NCBI GenBank assembly: GCA_021770615.1
Contig: JAETQR010000009.1
Location: forward strand, 1 to 64,000
Direction: 5' to 3'
DNA: 64,000 nt
From: Lachnospiraceae bacterium
GTDB lineage: Bacteria > Bacillota_A > Clostridia > Lachnospirales > Lachnospiraceae
Shown here one piece after another: positions 8,470 to 17,183 of this stretch. The position numbers and the translations under genes were made by a program. A model generated the notes under the pieces. The model made no database searches. It had not been told where the DNA came from and saw only the letters and a list, made by a program, of their open reading frames with translations. Every line of letters begins with the position of its first letter. Positions within the stretch are counted from its first letter, which is position 1.

Positions 8470-8652
8470 GAACTTGCAAAGCAAGTTCAAACCAAGTTTG
8501 CGGAGCAAACTTGAAAGGAAATACCAAAAGCGAAGGTTCACAACGAACTTGCAAAGCAAGTTTAAATCAAGTTTGCGGAGCAAACTTGAAAGGAAATACT
8601 AAAAGCGAAGATTCACAACGAACTTGCAAAGCAAGTTCAAACCAAGTTTGCA
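8470..8652 (+). repeat. 75-bp tandem repeat, 2.4 copies, built of two hairpins per unit
   Basis: Units start at 8470, 8545 and 8620; the last stops after about 32 nt. Each unit carries GAACTTGCAAAGCAAGTTC and CAAGTTTGCGGAGCAAACTT, both able to form short hairpins, then a spacer GGAAATACCAAAAGCGAAG. Units differ at only a few positions. The array fills the space between tRNA-Glu and the tRNA-Cys promoter. Short ORFs read through it on both strands are repeat artefacts. Confidence 0.93.
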
Positions 8653-8679
8653 AGAGTGAGATCTGTGTGAACAAAAATC

Positions 8680-8708
8680 TTGCATATATCATATATTTAT
8701 GGTATATT
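8680..8708 (+). promoter_or_regulatory. promoter of tRNA-Cys
   Basis: TTGCAT (8680-8685), a 17-nt spacer and TATATT (8703-8708) end 10 nt before the tRNA-Cys 5' end, so this tRNA need not depend on the tRNA-Glu promoter across the repeat. Confidence 0.6.
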
Positions 8709-8718
8709 ATGTATTGAT

Positions 8719-8789
8719 GGCGACATAGCCAAGTGGTAAGGCGTGGGTCTGCAACACCCTGATCACCAGTTCGAATCTGGTTGTCGCCT
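8719..8789 (+). tRNA. tRNA-Cys (GCA anticodon)
   Basis: A 71-nt cloverleaf: acceptor GGCGACA with TGTCGCC, anticodon loop TCTGCAA giving GCA, T-arm CAGTTCGAATCTG, discriminator T8789. CCA is not encoded. A terminator follows immediately. Confidence 0.96.
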
Positions 8790-8796
8790 TTGAGAA

Positions 8797-8836
8797 AACG
8801 CTTTGATCTGTTTTGGACAGATCAAAGTGTTTTTTG
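8797..8836 (+). terminator. intrinsic terminator after tRNA-Cys
   Basis: CTTTGATCTGT pairs with ACAGATCAAAG around a 5-nt loop and is followed by a T-rich tract (GTGTTTTTTG). Confidence 0.9.
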
Positions 8837-8895
8837 TATTTAGATTAGCCTGGCGGTGCAGGGAGTGCTGCTTTCTGAGATAGGAGGAGATGCAG

Positions 8896-9600
8896 ATGGA
8901 AACGATGATCGCTCTTGCAGGAGATAAATGGTTTTTTCAGATCGTGAACTGGATCGATCTGGTGCTGGGGATCGGGCTTTGTTTTTTTGCCGGACGGGTG
9001 AAGTCCAGGGTGACAGCGGGGATAGTCGGTATCTATACGGGAGCCCAGATTGGATTATACGTGGGAATGCTCATCGTTGACCATCCGGTTTCTGCCGTTT
9101 TGGGAGCTCTCTGGGGGGCGCTTACTTTTGCTTCCGTAAACTGGGGGATTTCCCATGGAGAGAATCTGATCCTTGGTTTTGTGGCGGGGGCAAGACTGGC
9201 ATTTATGATTTTTTACATAGGGGCTACGGAGAGTTATGCTGACCCGCTACCGGATGGAGCGTCGATAGATTTGATGGCGTCCGTTTTGGTAGGAATCGTG
9301 GTTGGGGTAGCGTTTTATTTTGGCAGAGAGCAGTATATGGCTTTTTACCGGTGTGCCTGTTTACTGATCGGAAGCGGATGGATCCTTGGCGGGCTCTATT
9401 TTATGTTTAAATCGATGGATTATATTGAGAATGACCTGCTTAAGTTTTCACAGCCGGTGGACTTTCTTCTTCCCTTGATAAAACTTGAGTTTGAGGAGGA
9501 TGATTTTCTTTTTCCGGTGGTGCTTGGCATTATGCTTTTGATAATTCTTTTCTGCTTTATGAAAGAAGGAATCCGTATCATAAAAAGCAGACTTGGATAA
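8896..9600 (+). CDS. multi-pass membrane protein of unknown function (DUF4203/TMEM-like)
   Basis: A 234-residue hydrophobic protein with about seven predicted membrane segments, including VNWIDLVLGIGLCFFAG near the N-terminus, glycine-rich helices in the middle and FLFPVVLGIMLLIILFCFM near the end. The glycine-rich pattern resembles DUF4203-type membrane proteins, but I do not recognise a specific family with confidence. ATG 8896 is 8 nt from AGGAGG (8882-8887), whereas ATG 8890 is only 2 nt away. It stands alone between the tRNA-Cys terminator and the convergent DedA gene, whose stop lies only 5 nt away. Confidence 0.75.
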   Translation: METMIALAGDKWFFQIVNWIDLVLGIGLCFFAGRVKSRVTAGIVGIYTGAQIGLYVGMLIVDHPVSAVLGALWGALTFASVNWGISHGENLILGFVAGARLAFMIFYIGATESYADPLPDGASIDLMASVLVGIVVGVAFYFGREQYMAFYRCACLLIGSGWILGGLYFMFKSMDYIENDLLKFSQPVDFLLPLIKLEFEEDDFLFPVVLGIMLLIILFCFMKEGIRIIKSRLG

Positions 9601-9605
9601 GAGTA

Positions 9606-10196
9606 TCAGCTGCTCTCCTCCTTCTGCCGGGTGATCAGGATCAGTATGATCAGCAGAAGCCCGACTACGAGAATAATACTTTTGTATTTATTAAAATAGA
9701 AGAAAAAAATGTTTCGGTAATTGTAGAAATAATATCCGAGGCAGAGTAACAGGGCGTTCCATATCGTGATGCCGATGCCGGAAAAGAGGGCGTATGTGGA
9801 ATAGGACTGGCCGCAGGCACCGGCTACGAATGCGATGTAAGTCCGGCAGATAGGGATCACACGCCCGATACAGACAGCGAGCCTGCCGCGGTCTCCAAAT
9901 GTCCGGTAAGAAGAAAGGATTGGTTTTTTTGTCGAGGGAAACCGCTGCATGATTTTTTCCAGCATAGGAGATCCGCCATAGCGTCCGATCGCATAGACCA
10001 GGCTGGTGCCGGCCAGCCCTGCTACGCTGCTGTATAGGATCAGAAGTGGGAGAGAAATGCCGATTCCTGCACCGAAAGCTCCGGCAAAAGGGAGTACAAG
10101 TTCACTGGAAATGGGAAAGCAGGCGTACTCCAGTGCGATGAGAAGGATGACGGCAGGTATGCCATAGGATTCGATCCAAAGTAATAATTGATCCAT
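9606..10196 (-). CDS. DedA family membrane protein
   Basis: A 196-residue DedA/SNARE-associated (VTT-fold) membrane protein. The family includes lipid flippases and scramblases such as those for undecaprenyl phosphate or phosphatidylethanolamine. Visible family marks are the glutamate-containing N-terminal re-entrant segment (ALEYACFPISSELVLPFAG), YAIGRYGG, and the conserved GRVIPICRTYIAFVAGACG motif with its arginines. Length is normal. It lies among cell wall genes (L,D-transpeptidases on both sides), which fits a role in lipid-carrier recycling, though its substrate cannot be told from sequence. It reads toward the membrane protein at 8896-9600; no terminator is obvious between the two. 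Confidence 0.9.
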   Translation of the reverse strand: MDQLLLWIESYGIPAVILLIALEYACFPISSELVLPFAGAFGAGIGISLPLLILYSSVAGLAGTSLVYAIGRYGGSPMLEKIMQRFPSTKKPILSSYRTFGDRGRLAVCIGRVIPICRTYIAFVAGACGQSYSTYALFSGIGITIWNALLLCLGYYFYNYRNIFFFYFNKYKSIILVVGLLLIILILITRQKEESS

Positions 10197-10274
10197 GTCT
10201 GTACTCCATTCTAAAATCTTTTATCTATATATATGGAAGCTAAAATGAAAAAATGTCGTGATAAGGTGATTTTA

Positions 10275-10321
10275 TTGACGAAGTGCTATTAACTTGTTAT
10301 AATAACTGCTGACGCAGTTAT
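10275..10321 (+). promoter_or_regulatory. promoter of the second L,D-transpeptidase with a dyad over the start site
   Basis: TTGACG (10275-10280), a 17-nt spacer and a perfect TATAAT (10298-10303). A perfect 8-bp inverted repeat, ATAACTGC-TGAC-GCAGTTAT (10302-10321), overlaps the end of the -10 box and the expected transcription start. It could be a repressor site or a 5' mRNA-stabilising hairpin. Confidence 0.7.
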
Positions 10322-10369
10322 ATTGCAAGGCTGCAGAAAGAGCACAGGGGAAGAAAGGATTGGGACACA

Positions 10370-11305
10370 ATGAGATGGAGAGTTGTTTTGATGATCACGG
10401 CGGTGTGCCTGACACTGGGACTATGTTGTTTTTCGTTTGAGTCAGAAGCAGCAGCTTCGTATCAGATCAAAGTGAATATACAAAAAAATACAGTAACAGT
10501 CTATAAGTACAGCGAAGGAGAATATGAACCTTATAAAGCCTTTTTGTGTTCGGCAGGAAAGGCGACGCCGGTCGGAAAATTCCGCATTTATCAGAAGCAC
10601 CGCTGGCGTGCACTTGTACAGAATACATACGGTCAGTATTGCAGCCGGTTTACGGGGCCTATCCTGTTTCATTCCGTATGGTACCATCATTTGAATCCGG
10701 CGACGATGCCAAATGAGGAATTTAATAAACTGGGAACTACGGCATCCCATGGGTGTATCCGCCTGAGTGTCCAGGATGCACGCTGGATTTATAAGAATTG
10801 TCCGATGGGGACTCCTGTTATTGTATACCGTTCAAAAAATCCGGGGCCGCTTGGGAAGCCAGAGAATATCCGTCTGCCGAAGAAGGGGATCGGTTATGAT
10901 CCGACGGATAAGTGGAGCAGAGGGAATCCATATAATAAGAAGAAACCAAAGATCAGCGGAGCCAAGGACCGGATCGTGGACTACGGAGATACGACGTATG
11001 ACTGCATGAAAGGTGTGCGGGCAAAGGATACGGTGGGAACCCGGGTGGATAAAAAAATCAAGGTTTCGATCCGGTATTGCAAGGATAAGGAAGGGTCTTA
11101 TCAGAAAGTGAAGCGGGTAAATACGATCAAGCCGGGCTGGTATCAGATCACATACCAGATTACGGATCAGCTTGGGAGAAAGGCCAAAGTCACCGTAAAA
11201 CATCAGGTGAAAGACAGACCGGCAGAACAGGATCAGCCTGTTCCGGTCACACCGCCCCCTATACCACCGGTAGAGAGTGGAACTGCCATGCAGGGCAGAC
11301 CATAA
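10370..11305 (+). CDS. secreted L,D-transpeptidase (YkuD)
   Basis: A 311-residue exported enzyme. A signal peptide of about 28 residues ends near ESEAAA. The YkuD domain follows at about 30-165, with the first catalytic-site His in LFHSVWYHH and the complete motif TTASHGCIRLS holding the nucleophilic Cys. The substrate would be peptidoglycan stem peptides. After the catalytic domain come the GPLGKPENI...GIGYDPTDK tail shared with the transpeptidase at 6123-8210, a small beta-rich domain (about 205-285) and a proline-rich C-terminus (TPPPIPPVESG) suited to spanning the wall. The SHGC motif is canonical, unlike in its larger neighbour. The ribosome binding site is a modest GAAAGGATTGGG region. 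Confidence 0.92.
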   Translation: MRWRVVLMITAVCLTLGLCCFSFESEAAASYQIKVNIQKNTVTVYKYSEGEYEPYKAFLCSAGKATPVGKFRIYQKHRWRALVQNTYGQYCSRFTGPILFHSVWYHHLNPATMPNEEFNKLGTTASHGCIRLSVQDARWIYKNCPMGTPVIVYRSKNPGPLGKPENIRLPKKGIGYDPTDKWSRGNPYNKKKPKISGAKDRIVDYGDTTYDCMKGVRAKDTVGTRVDKKIKVSIRYCKDKEGSYQKVKRVNTIKPGWYQITYQITDQLGRKAKVTVKHQVKDRPAEQDQPVPVTPPPIPPVESGTAMQGRP

Positions 11306-11360
11306 AAACATAAAGTAGGATTAAATATAGAGTTGTAGAAGTATTATTGAATTCAGGAGG

Positions 11361-11464
11361 GAAAGAGTGAAAAATAAATTTTTCACTCAACGAGTTTGTG
11401 TCTGCGCGTTGCTTGCCACAAACATCGATTATGCGTAGAAAGCAACGCAGAAATGAGGGTAATT
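11361..11464 (+). promoter_or_regulatory. structured leader of leuS with alternative pairings
   Basis: The leader holds a hairpin GAGTGAAAAA-TAA-ATTTTTCACTC (11365-11388). After it come two interleaved complementary pairs: GTTTGTG (11394-11400) with CACAAAC (11417-11423), and GCGTTGCTT (11406-11414) with AAGCAACGC (11440-11448). Their order (A, B, A', B') allows either a pseudoknot or two mutually exclusive hairpins. The second arm of B ends 16 nt before the leuS start. No T-box GGGTGGNACCGCG element is present. The further-upstream 11306-11360 segment shows no clear feature. Confidence 0.6.
11367..11438 (+). CDS. putative 23-codon leader peptide upstream of leuS
   Basis: A GTG-started 23-codon ORF with a strong ribosome binding site (AGGAGG, 11356-11361, 5 nt spacing) ends at TAG 11436-11438, 26 nt before leuS. 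It encodes a small peptide with a basic start (MKNKFF) and a CVCALLA core including adjacent Leu codons (ttg ctt). It spans the first arms of both leader pairings, so ribosome position on it would decide which RNA structure forms. Translation is not proven; two Leu codons are few for a classical attenuator. Confidence 0.5.
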   Translation: MKNKFFTQRVCVCALLATNIDYA

Positions 11465-13876
11465 ATGAAATCATCATACGATCCAAAGGAGATTGAAAAG
11501 AAGTGGCAAAAAATATGGGAGGATGAAAAGGCATTTCAGGCGACGGATGACTTTTCAAAACCGAAATATTATGCGTTAGTCGAGTTCCCCTATCCATCGG
11601 GACAGGGACTTCATGTGGGCCATCCAAGACCATATACGGCGCTTGACATCGTGGCGAGGAAAAAGAGGATGCAGGGGTATAATGTACTCTATCCGATGGG
11701 ATGGGATGCATTCGGGCTTCCGACAGAAAACTATGCGATTAAAAATAATATACATCCGAAAGAGGTTACGAATCATAATGTAGCCAGGTTTAAGGCACAG
11801 CTGCAGTCTCTTGGATATTCGTTCGACTGGGAGAGAGAAGTGAATACGACCGACCCTGATTATTATAAATGGACGCAGTGGATCTTTCTGAAACTGTTTA
11901 AAGCGGGGCTTGCTTATAAATCAGAGATGCCGATCAACTGGTGTACTTCCTGTAAGTGCGGCCTTGCCAATGAAGAGGTGGTAAACGGTGTCTGTGAGCG
12001 CTGTGGCAGTGAGGTTGTCCGGAAAGTAAAGAGCCAGTGGATGTTAAAGATCACAAAGTATGCGGATAAACTGATCGACGATCTGGATGATGTAGATTAT
12101 ATTGAGCGTGTGAAAGTATCCCAGAAAAACTGGATCGGGCGTTCCAATGGCGCTGAGGTGGATTTTCAGCTGAAAGATAAGGAAGAGACGCTTAAGATTT
12201 ATACGACGAGACCGGACACGTTGTTTGGTGTCACTTATATGGTCGTTTCCCCGGAGCATCCATATCTGGATAAATATAAAGATGAGATCAAAAATTGGGA
12301 TGAGATTGTTGCTTATCGTGAAATGGCGGCGAGGAAATCGGATTTTGAGAGGACGGAACTTGCAAAAGAAAAGACGGGGGTGAGGATCGACGGGCTGACA
12401 GCGGTCAATCCGGTGAATGGCACTGAGATTCCGGTATGGGTATCCGATTATGTGTTGATGAGTTATGGAACAGGTGCGATCATGGCAGTGCCTGCACACG
12501 ATGAGCGTGACTGGGAATTTGCCAAGAAATTTGATATGCCGATCATTGAGGTGATCGAGGGAGGAAATGTAGAAGAGGCTGCGTTTACCGATGTGGCCAC
12601 AGGTACTCTTGTAAACTCCGGCTTTATCAGCGGGAAATCCGTAGCAGAGGCTAAAAAGGCGATAATCGAATGGCTTGAAAAGGAAGGTGTCGGGACGGCG
12701 AAACGGAACTTTAAGCTCCGTGACTGGGTATTTTCCAGACAGCGTTACTGGGGAGAACCAATTCCGATCGTAAACTGCCCGAAGTGTGGTTATGTGCCTG
12801 TGCCGGAGGAGGAGCTTCCGTTAGAACTGCCGGAGGTTGATAACTATATGCCTACTGACAATGGGGAGTCCCCGATCGCCAATATCCGCTCATGGGTTGA
12901 GACGACATGTCCGTGCTGTGGGGGTAAGGCAGAGAGAGAGACGGATACGATGCCTCAGTGGGCAGGTTCGTCATGGTATTTTCTGCGGTATATCGACCCG
13001 AAGAATACGGAAGCGCTTGCCAGCCGGGAGGCGATGGAATACTGGCTTCCGGTAGACTGGTATAATGGCGGTATGGAGCATACGACGCTTCATCTTTTGT
13101 ATTCCCGTTTCTGGCATAAATTCCTCTATGATCAGGGTGTTGTGCCGACGAAAGAGCCATACCAGAAGCGGACTTCCCATGGGATGATCCTCGGGGAAAA
13201 TGGCGAAAAAATGAGTAAATCGCGTGGAAATGTAGTAAATCCGGACGATATTGTCAATACTTATGGTGCGGACACGCTCCGTACTTATGAAATGTTTATC
13301 GGAGCGTTTGATGCGGCCGCTGCGTGGTCAGATGACGGAGTGAAGGGGTGCCGCCGTTTTCTTGACCGTGTGTGGAAACTTCAGGATATGATCGTAGAAG
13401 GAGATGGATACTCAAAAGAGCTTGAGACTAAGATCCACCAGACGATCAAGAAGGTGAGCAGTGATTTTGAAACTCTTAAGTATAATACGGCGATCGCTGC
13501 CATGATGGCTCTGATCAATGAATTTTATAAAGCAGACAAATTGACAAAGGACGATTTCCGGGTCGTACTCCAGCTTTTAAATCCGGTCGCTCCTCATATT
13601 ACAGAGGAATTGTGGGAGATGATGGGATATGAGAAGCGTCTGTATGAAAATCCGTGGCCGGAATATGAAGAAGAAAAAACGGTAGAGAAAATGCAGGAGA
13701 TTGCCGTGCAGATCAATGGAAAAGTACGTGCGACCGTAAAGCTTGCGATCGATGCCGGTAAGGACGAAGCGATTGCAGCAGGGAAAGAAGCAGTTTCTGG
13801 TAAGATCGAGGGCAAAGAGATCGTAAAAGAAATCTATGTTCCGGGAAGGATCATTAATATTGTTGTAAAGGGTTGA
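11465..13876 (+). CDS. leuS: leucine--tRNA ligase
   Basis: An 803-residue class I synthetase that charges tRNA-Leu, the normal length for bacterial LeuRS. The HIGH-type signature is [17 protein letters not shown] near residue 45. A zinc-binding region with [14 protein letters not shown] and CERCGSEVV follows, then the CP1 editing domain ([20 protein letters not shown] and the [15 protein letters not shown] motif). [12 protein letters not shown] is near residue 581 and the C-terminal anticodon-binding domain ends at [10 protein letters not shown]. The start at 11465 follows GAGGG by 5 nt; a longer in-frame TTG start at 11396 would run through the leader structure. It sits 6 nt before the MATE gene, suggesting co-transcription. 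Confidence 0.98.
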   Translation: MKSSYDPKEIEKKWQKIWEDEKAFQATDDFSKPKYYALVEFPYPSGQGLHVGHPRPYTALDIVARKKRMQGYNVLYPMGWDAFGLPTENYAIKNNIHPKEVTNHNVARFKAQLQSLGYSFDWEREVNTTDPDYYKWTQWIFLKLFKAGLAYKSEMPINWCTSCKCGLANEEVVNGVCERCGSEVVRKVKSQWMLKITKYADKLIDDLDDVDYIERVKVSQKNWIGRSNGAEVDFQLKDKEETLKIYTTRPDTLFGVTYMVVSPEHPYLDKYKDEIKNWDEIVAYREMAARKSDFERTELAKEKTGVRIDGLTAVNPVNGTEIPVWVSDYVLMSYGTGAIMAVPAHDERDWEFAKKFDMPIIEVIEGGNVEEAAFTDVATGTLVNSGFISGKSVAEAKKAIIEWLEKEGVGTAKRNFKLRDWVFSRQRYWGEPIPIVNCPKCGYVPVPEEELPLELPEVDNYMPTDNGESPIANIRSWVETTCPCCGGKAERETDTMPQWAGSSWYFLRYIDPKNTEALASREAMEYWLPVDWYNGGMEHTTLHLLYSRFWHKFLYDQGVVPTKEPYQKRTSHGMILGENGEKMSKSRGNVVNPDDIVNTYGADTLRTYEMFIGAFDAAAAWSDDGVKGCRRFLDRVWKLQDMIVEGDGYSKELETKIHQTIKKVSSDFETLKYNTAIAAMMALINEFYKADKLTKDDFRVVLQLLNPVAPHITEELWEMMGYEKRLYENPWPEYEEEKTVEKMQEIAVQINGKVRATVKLAIDAGKDEAIAAGKEAVSGKIEGKEIVKEIYVPGRIINIVVKG

Positions 13877-13882
13877 TATGTT

Positions 13883-15280
13883 ATGGAGTCAAGAGAGGAA
13901 AAGCTGGGGAAGGCGCCCCTTGTAAAACTGATCATGAGTATGGGGGTACCGACTCTGATCGCCCAGATCATTAATCTTTTATATAATATCATAGACCGTA
14001 TCTACATCGGGCATATTCCCGATGTAGGAGCGGTCGCTCTGACGGGAGTGGGACTGGCGCTTCCGATGATCGTGATCATATCGGCATTCAGTGCATTTGT
14101 AGGAGCGGGCGGAGCCCCGCTCTCTGCGATTGCGCTGGGAAGGGGAGATAAGGATGAGGCGGAAAAGATCCTTGGGAATGGTTTTTCGCTTCTTCTTATT
14201 TTTTCAGCGTGCCTTATGATCCTTTTTTTTATCGTAAAAGGGCCTCTTCTTTATGCGATCGGCGCCAGTGACGCCACATTTCCCTATGCAAACGAGTATA
14301 TGACGGTGTATATTTTTGGGACGGTTTTTGTACAGATTTCATTGGGGATGAATCCTTATATCACTGCACAGGGTCATTCCAAAATAGCGATGCTTTCTGT
14401 TCTCATTGGGGCTGTTTTAAACATTGCACTGGATCCGCTTTTTATTTTCGCATTTGGGATGGGAATCAAAGGGGCAGCGTTGGCTACGGTTATTTCGCAG
14501 TTTGTGAGTGCGGTCTGGATTTTCCGTTTTTTGATGAAGAAGGAACGCGCGATTGGTATCAGGAGGAAAAACTTAAAAATAGAAAAAAGGATCATTGCCA
14601 AGATCATGTCGCTTGGTATCTCCCCCTTTATCATGCAGGCGACGGAGAGCATGATTTCTATCGTTATGAACAGCGGTCTTCAGAAATATGGCGGGGATGT
14701 GTATGTGGGGGCGCTTACGATCATGCAGAGTGTCATGCAGTTTGTGAGTATTCCGGTGGGTGGGTTTACCCAGGGGGTACAGCCGATCATGAGCTATAAT
14801 TTTGGAGCAGGTAATAAACAGAGAGTAAAGAAAACCTATTTTACGATGTTTATCATGGTAATGACGTATACGGTGCTATTCACCGGGACGATCATGCTTT
14901 TCCCGGAGATGTTTGCCAGATTATTTACAAATGACAGGGAGCTGATTCGGCTCGTATCAAAAGTACTCCCGGTATTTATATGCGGTATGCTGATCTTTGG
15001 CATCCAGATGACGAGCCAGAATACATTTTTAGCATTGGGACAGGCAAAAATATCACTTTTCATCGCCCTTTTAAGAAAAGTGATCCTTTTGATCCCTCTT
15101 GCCCTTATCCTGCCGTGGATTACGAAAGATGCTATGTTCATCTACTATGCGGAGCCGATCTCAGATATACTATCCGCTGTTACATGCGGAATCCTGTTTG
15201 CCGCGATGTTTTCGAGAATCTTATCCTCCGGGACAGAATCCCATGCGGCATCTGTATCAGAAGAAAAAAACAGCCCCTGA
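13883..15280 (+). CDS. MATE family efflux transporter
   Basis: A 465-residue, twelve-helix multidrug/toxin exporter of the MATE superfamily. The first helix region VPTLIAQIINLLYNIIDRIY, the repeated half (ISPFIMQATESMISIVMNSG) and the loop motif GGFTQGVQPIMSYNFGAGNK are characteristic. Family members exchange Na+ or H+ for organic cations. The start ATG follows leuS by 6 nt. The stop codon TGA (15278-15280) lies inside the left arm of a long terminator-like palindrome (15264-15287), so a ribosome finishing this gene would cover that arm. Confidence 0.93.
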   Translation: MESREEKLGKAPLVKLIMSMGVPTLIAQIINLLYNIIDRIYIGHIPDVGAVALTGVGLALPMIVIISAFSAFVGAGGAPLSAIALGRGDKDEAEKILGNGFSLLLIFSACLMILFFIVKGPLLYAIGASDATFPYANEYMTVYIFGTVFVQISLGMNPYITAQGHSKIAMLSVLIGAVLNIALDPLFIFAFGMGIKGAALATVISQFVSAVWIFRFLMKKERAIGIRRKNLKIEKRIIAKIMSLGISPFIMQATESMISIVMNSGLQKYGGDVYVGALTIMQSVMQFVSIPVGGFTQGVQPIMSYNFGAGNKQRVKKTYFTMFIMVMTYTVLFTGTIMLFPEMFARLFTNDRELIRLVSKVLPVFICGMLIFGIQMTSQNTFLALGQAKISLFIALLRKVILLIPLALILPWITKDAMFIYYAEPISDILSAVTCGILFAAMFSRILSSGTESHAASVSEEKNSP

Positions 15281-15398
15281 AAGTGACTTATCCGCCCGCC
15301 GGTTTCAGGTATGGGAGTGCAGTTTTTGCACTTCCCATGCCGAAACCGCTGCGTGGCGAACCAAGCGGGAGCGCGTCACTTTCAGGGGCTGTTTTTTT
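15264..15398. repeat. family B palindromic element, copy 1 (long variable outer stem, conserved core)
   Basis: A perfect 24-bp outer stem (15264-15287 with 15375-15398) encloses TTAT, CGCCGGT, a variable inner hairpin of about 22 bp (15300-15347), then ACCGCTGCGT, AGCGG and GAGCGC. The core segments TTAT-CGCCGGT, ACCGCTGCG and AGCGGRAGCGC recur in the second copy at 27422-27547, while the stems differ. A-tract and T-tract ends make it a plausible bidirectional terminator for the convergent MATE and FliK-like genes. Confidence 0.8.
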
Positions 15399-17183
15399 CT
15401 AAGCCCTAAGATCAAAATTGTACCGGGTGATATTACCCACTGGCGCCGGTGATTCATTTTCAATAAAATCATGAACCAGATCGACGTCTTTTTCTTTTAC
15501 GAGAAATTCAGAGGTGAAACTGTATCCCTGCCCGTTGATCGCATCTTTTAAAAGTTCTACATTTTTTTCGAGCAGTTTTCTCGCAGGATCTTTTGCTACA
15601 TAAAATTTAGTTGAGATATTTGTGTGCTCTTTGGTAATGTGTATATCCAGAAGCCCAAGGGAATCCATTTCAAGGTGGAGTAAAACACGCAGATTGTCTT
15701 TGGATTTTTTGAGGGCATCTTTCCGTGTCATGACATACAGATCGCCATGGGCATTCTGTTCGGAAAGTTTGAGGGGAAGCTGCATGTAGGCAAACTGTTC
15801 ATTCAGCATTTTCATAAATTCCATATTTTGCTGCATATCTGTTGTGGTGTTCACTATATTTTCGCCGGGAGGTCTTGTGGCAAACATACGGCTTAAGCTG
15901 GTCAGTTCTGTAAATTGTTGCTGCATACGGTTATAAAGGTTTTCGATCCCGCCTTCTTCTTTCAGGCCATCGGGAGAGATGGTCCACCCGGACAGGAGCT
16001 GTCCTTTTGTCACTTTCTGGAACTCACCGGAGTTTAATAGATCATGGAGGGCGTCATCGGGAAGCGATGCGAGCAGGTTTTTTATTTCTGTGAGAAGTTC
16101 CCGGGATGTCAGGTCTCCTTTTTCCAATGATGCAAGTAGTGCAGGGTTCTCTGAATATCTGCCAAGAAGTTCTGACAGGCTGGCGCGTTCTGACACGGAG
16201 AGCTGATGCCCGGTCTGTTCGGGGATAAATTCAGCGGCACCAGCAGATTTTCCAGCCCCACCGGAAAGTGACCGTTCGGTGATCCCGGTAAGCAGTTGTT
16301 TCATTTTTGCAAAAGGGGAGGAAGCATTTTCTGCATTGGGTGAAAGGGGAGTTTCCGGATCCGTAGCTTCCTGTGCATTGCCGGACTCTTCTGCCATCAT
16401 TTCGCCCTCTGCCATCATGTCTGGATTTATCTCTTCTGCCAGTTCGGGCGTGAGTTGGCTTGCCGTGAGATTAGCTTCTTCCAGTGAAGGAAGAGAGCTT
16501 AGGATGATATTCAGTGTTTCATTTGCAGCGTATCGGGCAATGGCCGGATTTTCCCCTGAGAGATCAGCAAGCAGTTCATTGACCGAGTCGGCAAGAGAAT
16601 CCATCCGGTACAAAAGTTGATGTGCCTGGTTCTGGTAATTGTCAAACTGGGTTACAGTTGCTGCATCCATCGGCATGCCAAGCCGCTTCATGGTGATGAC
16701 GGAATTGACGTCGGCATTTGGGTATCTGGCACATAACTGTAGGGAATCAAGAATATTTTGACGACTGATCGACTGCTGGTTTTCCAAAAGGCTGCGAACG
16801 ATTTCAAGATTTCGCGGGCTTTTAGGGAGTCCTGCCTCTTCCAAAGCCTGTTCGATCGTGTCTTCCATACCGAGAAGATACGCCTGTGACATGGCTTTCA
16901 TATAAATCGTACCGTTTTCCAGACTTGTTATGAGGAAAGCAGCCTTTTGTCCGATCGAATACTGGGACGCTTCCGGGAGTTTTCCCGTGAAAGAACTGCC
17001 GTCTTCCATAGAAATCGTAATTTCATTGCCATGTATATCGCTGACTACTCCTTTGAGCGTCTCGCCTTCTCTTACGCTGATCGTCGAATTACCTGCCCGG
17101 TATGTGCGCCGTGCCGGAGTTGTATGATTCATTCCCCCGGAACGTTCCTGATTATTGTGTACGTTATTGCTTGTGATCGGCAT
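15399..17183 (-). CDS. FliK-like flagellar hook-length control protein
   Basis: A 594-residue protein. A polar N-terminal part (residues 1-60, ending in a short beta-rich domain) is followed by a long helical, acidic middle (about 90-310). The C-terminal domain (about 440-550), with LRVLLHLEMDSLGLLDIHIT, has the pattern of the FliK/Flg_hook C-terminus. FliK measures hook length and switches export specificity. The assignment rests on that domain only; the protein could be a FliK-like paralogue. Its start overlaps the end of the Y-family polymerase gene by 20 nt, with AGGAAGAGG just upstream of ATG, so the two genes form an operon. Flagellar rod genes elsewhere in the window support motility. 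Its stop codon abuts the family B palindrome. Confidence 0.7.
   Translation of the reverse strand: MPITSNNVHNNQERSGGMNHTTPARRTYRAGNSTISVREGETLKGVVSDIHGNEITISMEDGSSFTGKLPEASQYSIGQKAAFLITSLENGTIYMKAMSQAYLLGMEDTIEQALEEAGLPKSPRNLEIVRSLLENQQSISRQNILDSLQLCARYPNADVNSVITMKRLGMPMDAATVTQFDNYQNQAHQLLYRMDSLADSVNELLADLSGENPAIARYAANETLNIILSSLPSLEEANLTASQLTPELAEEINPDMMAEGEMMAEESGNAQEATDPETPLSPNAENASSPFAKMKQLLTGITERSLSGGAGKSAGAAEFIPEQTGHQLSVSERASLSELLGRYSENPALLASLEKGDLTSRELLTEIKNLLASLPDDALHDLLNSGEFQKVTKGQLLSGWTISPDGLKEEGGIENLYNRMQQQFTELTSLSRMFATRPPGENIVNTTTDMQQNMEFMKMLNEQFAYMQLPLKLSEQNAHGDLYVMTRKDALKKSKDNLRVLLHLEMDSLGLLDIHITKEHTNISTKFYVAKDPARKLLEKNVELLKDAINGQGYSFTSEFLVKEKDVDLVHDFIENESPAPVGNITRYNFDLRA

Noticed and set aside
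8470..8652. Possible CRISPR array
   Set aside because: The 75-bp units are nearly identical throughout with no variable spacers, there are only 2.4 copies, and no cas genes are in the window.
8511..8717. A 68-codon ORF through the 75-bp repeat (and a 90-codon ORF on the other strand, 8311-8583)
   Set aside because: The reading frame exists only because the repeat unit is a multiple of three. The peptides are repeats of hairpin sequence, have no convincing ribosome binding site, and the minus-strand one runs across tRNA-Glu.
11396..11464. Longer leuS starting at TTG 11396
   Set aside because: It would translate through the leader structure. ATG 11465 has its own ribosome binding site and gives the normal LeuRS N-terminus and length.
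11306..11464. T-box leader for leuS
   Set aside because: No GGGTGGNACCGCG-type antiterminator box, Stem I pattern or terminator before leuS was found.
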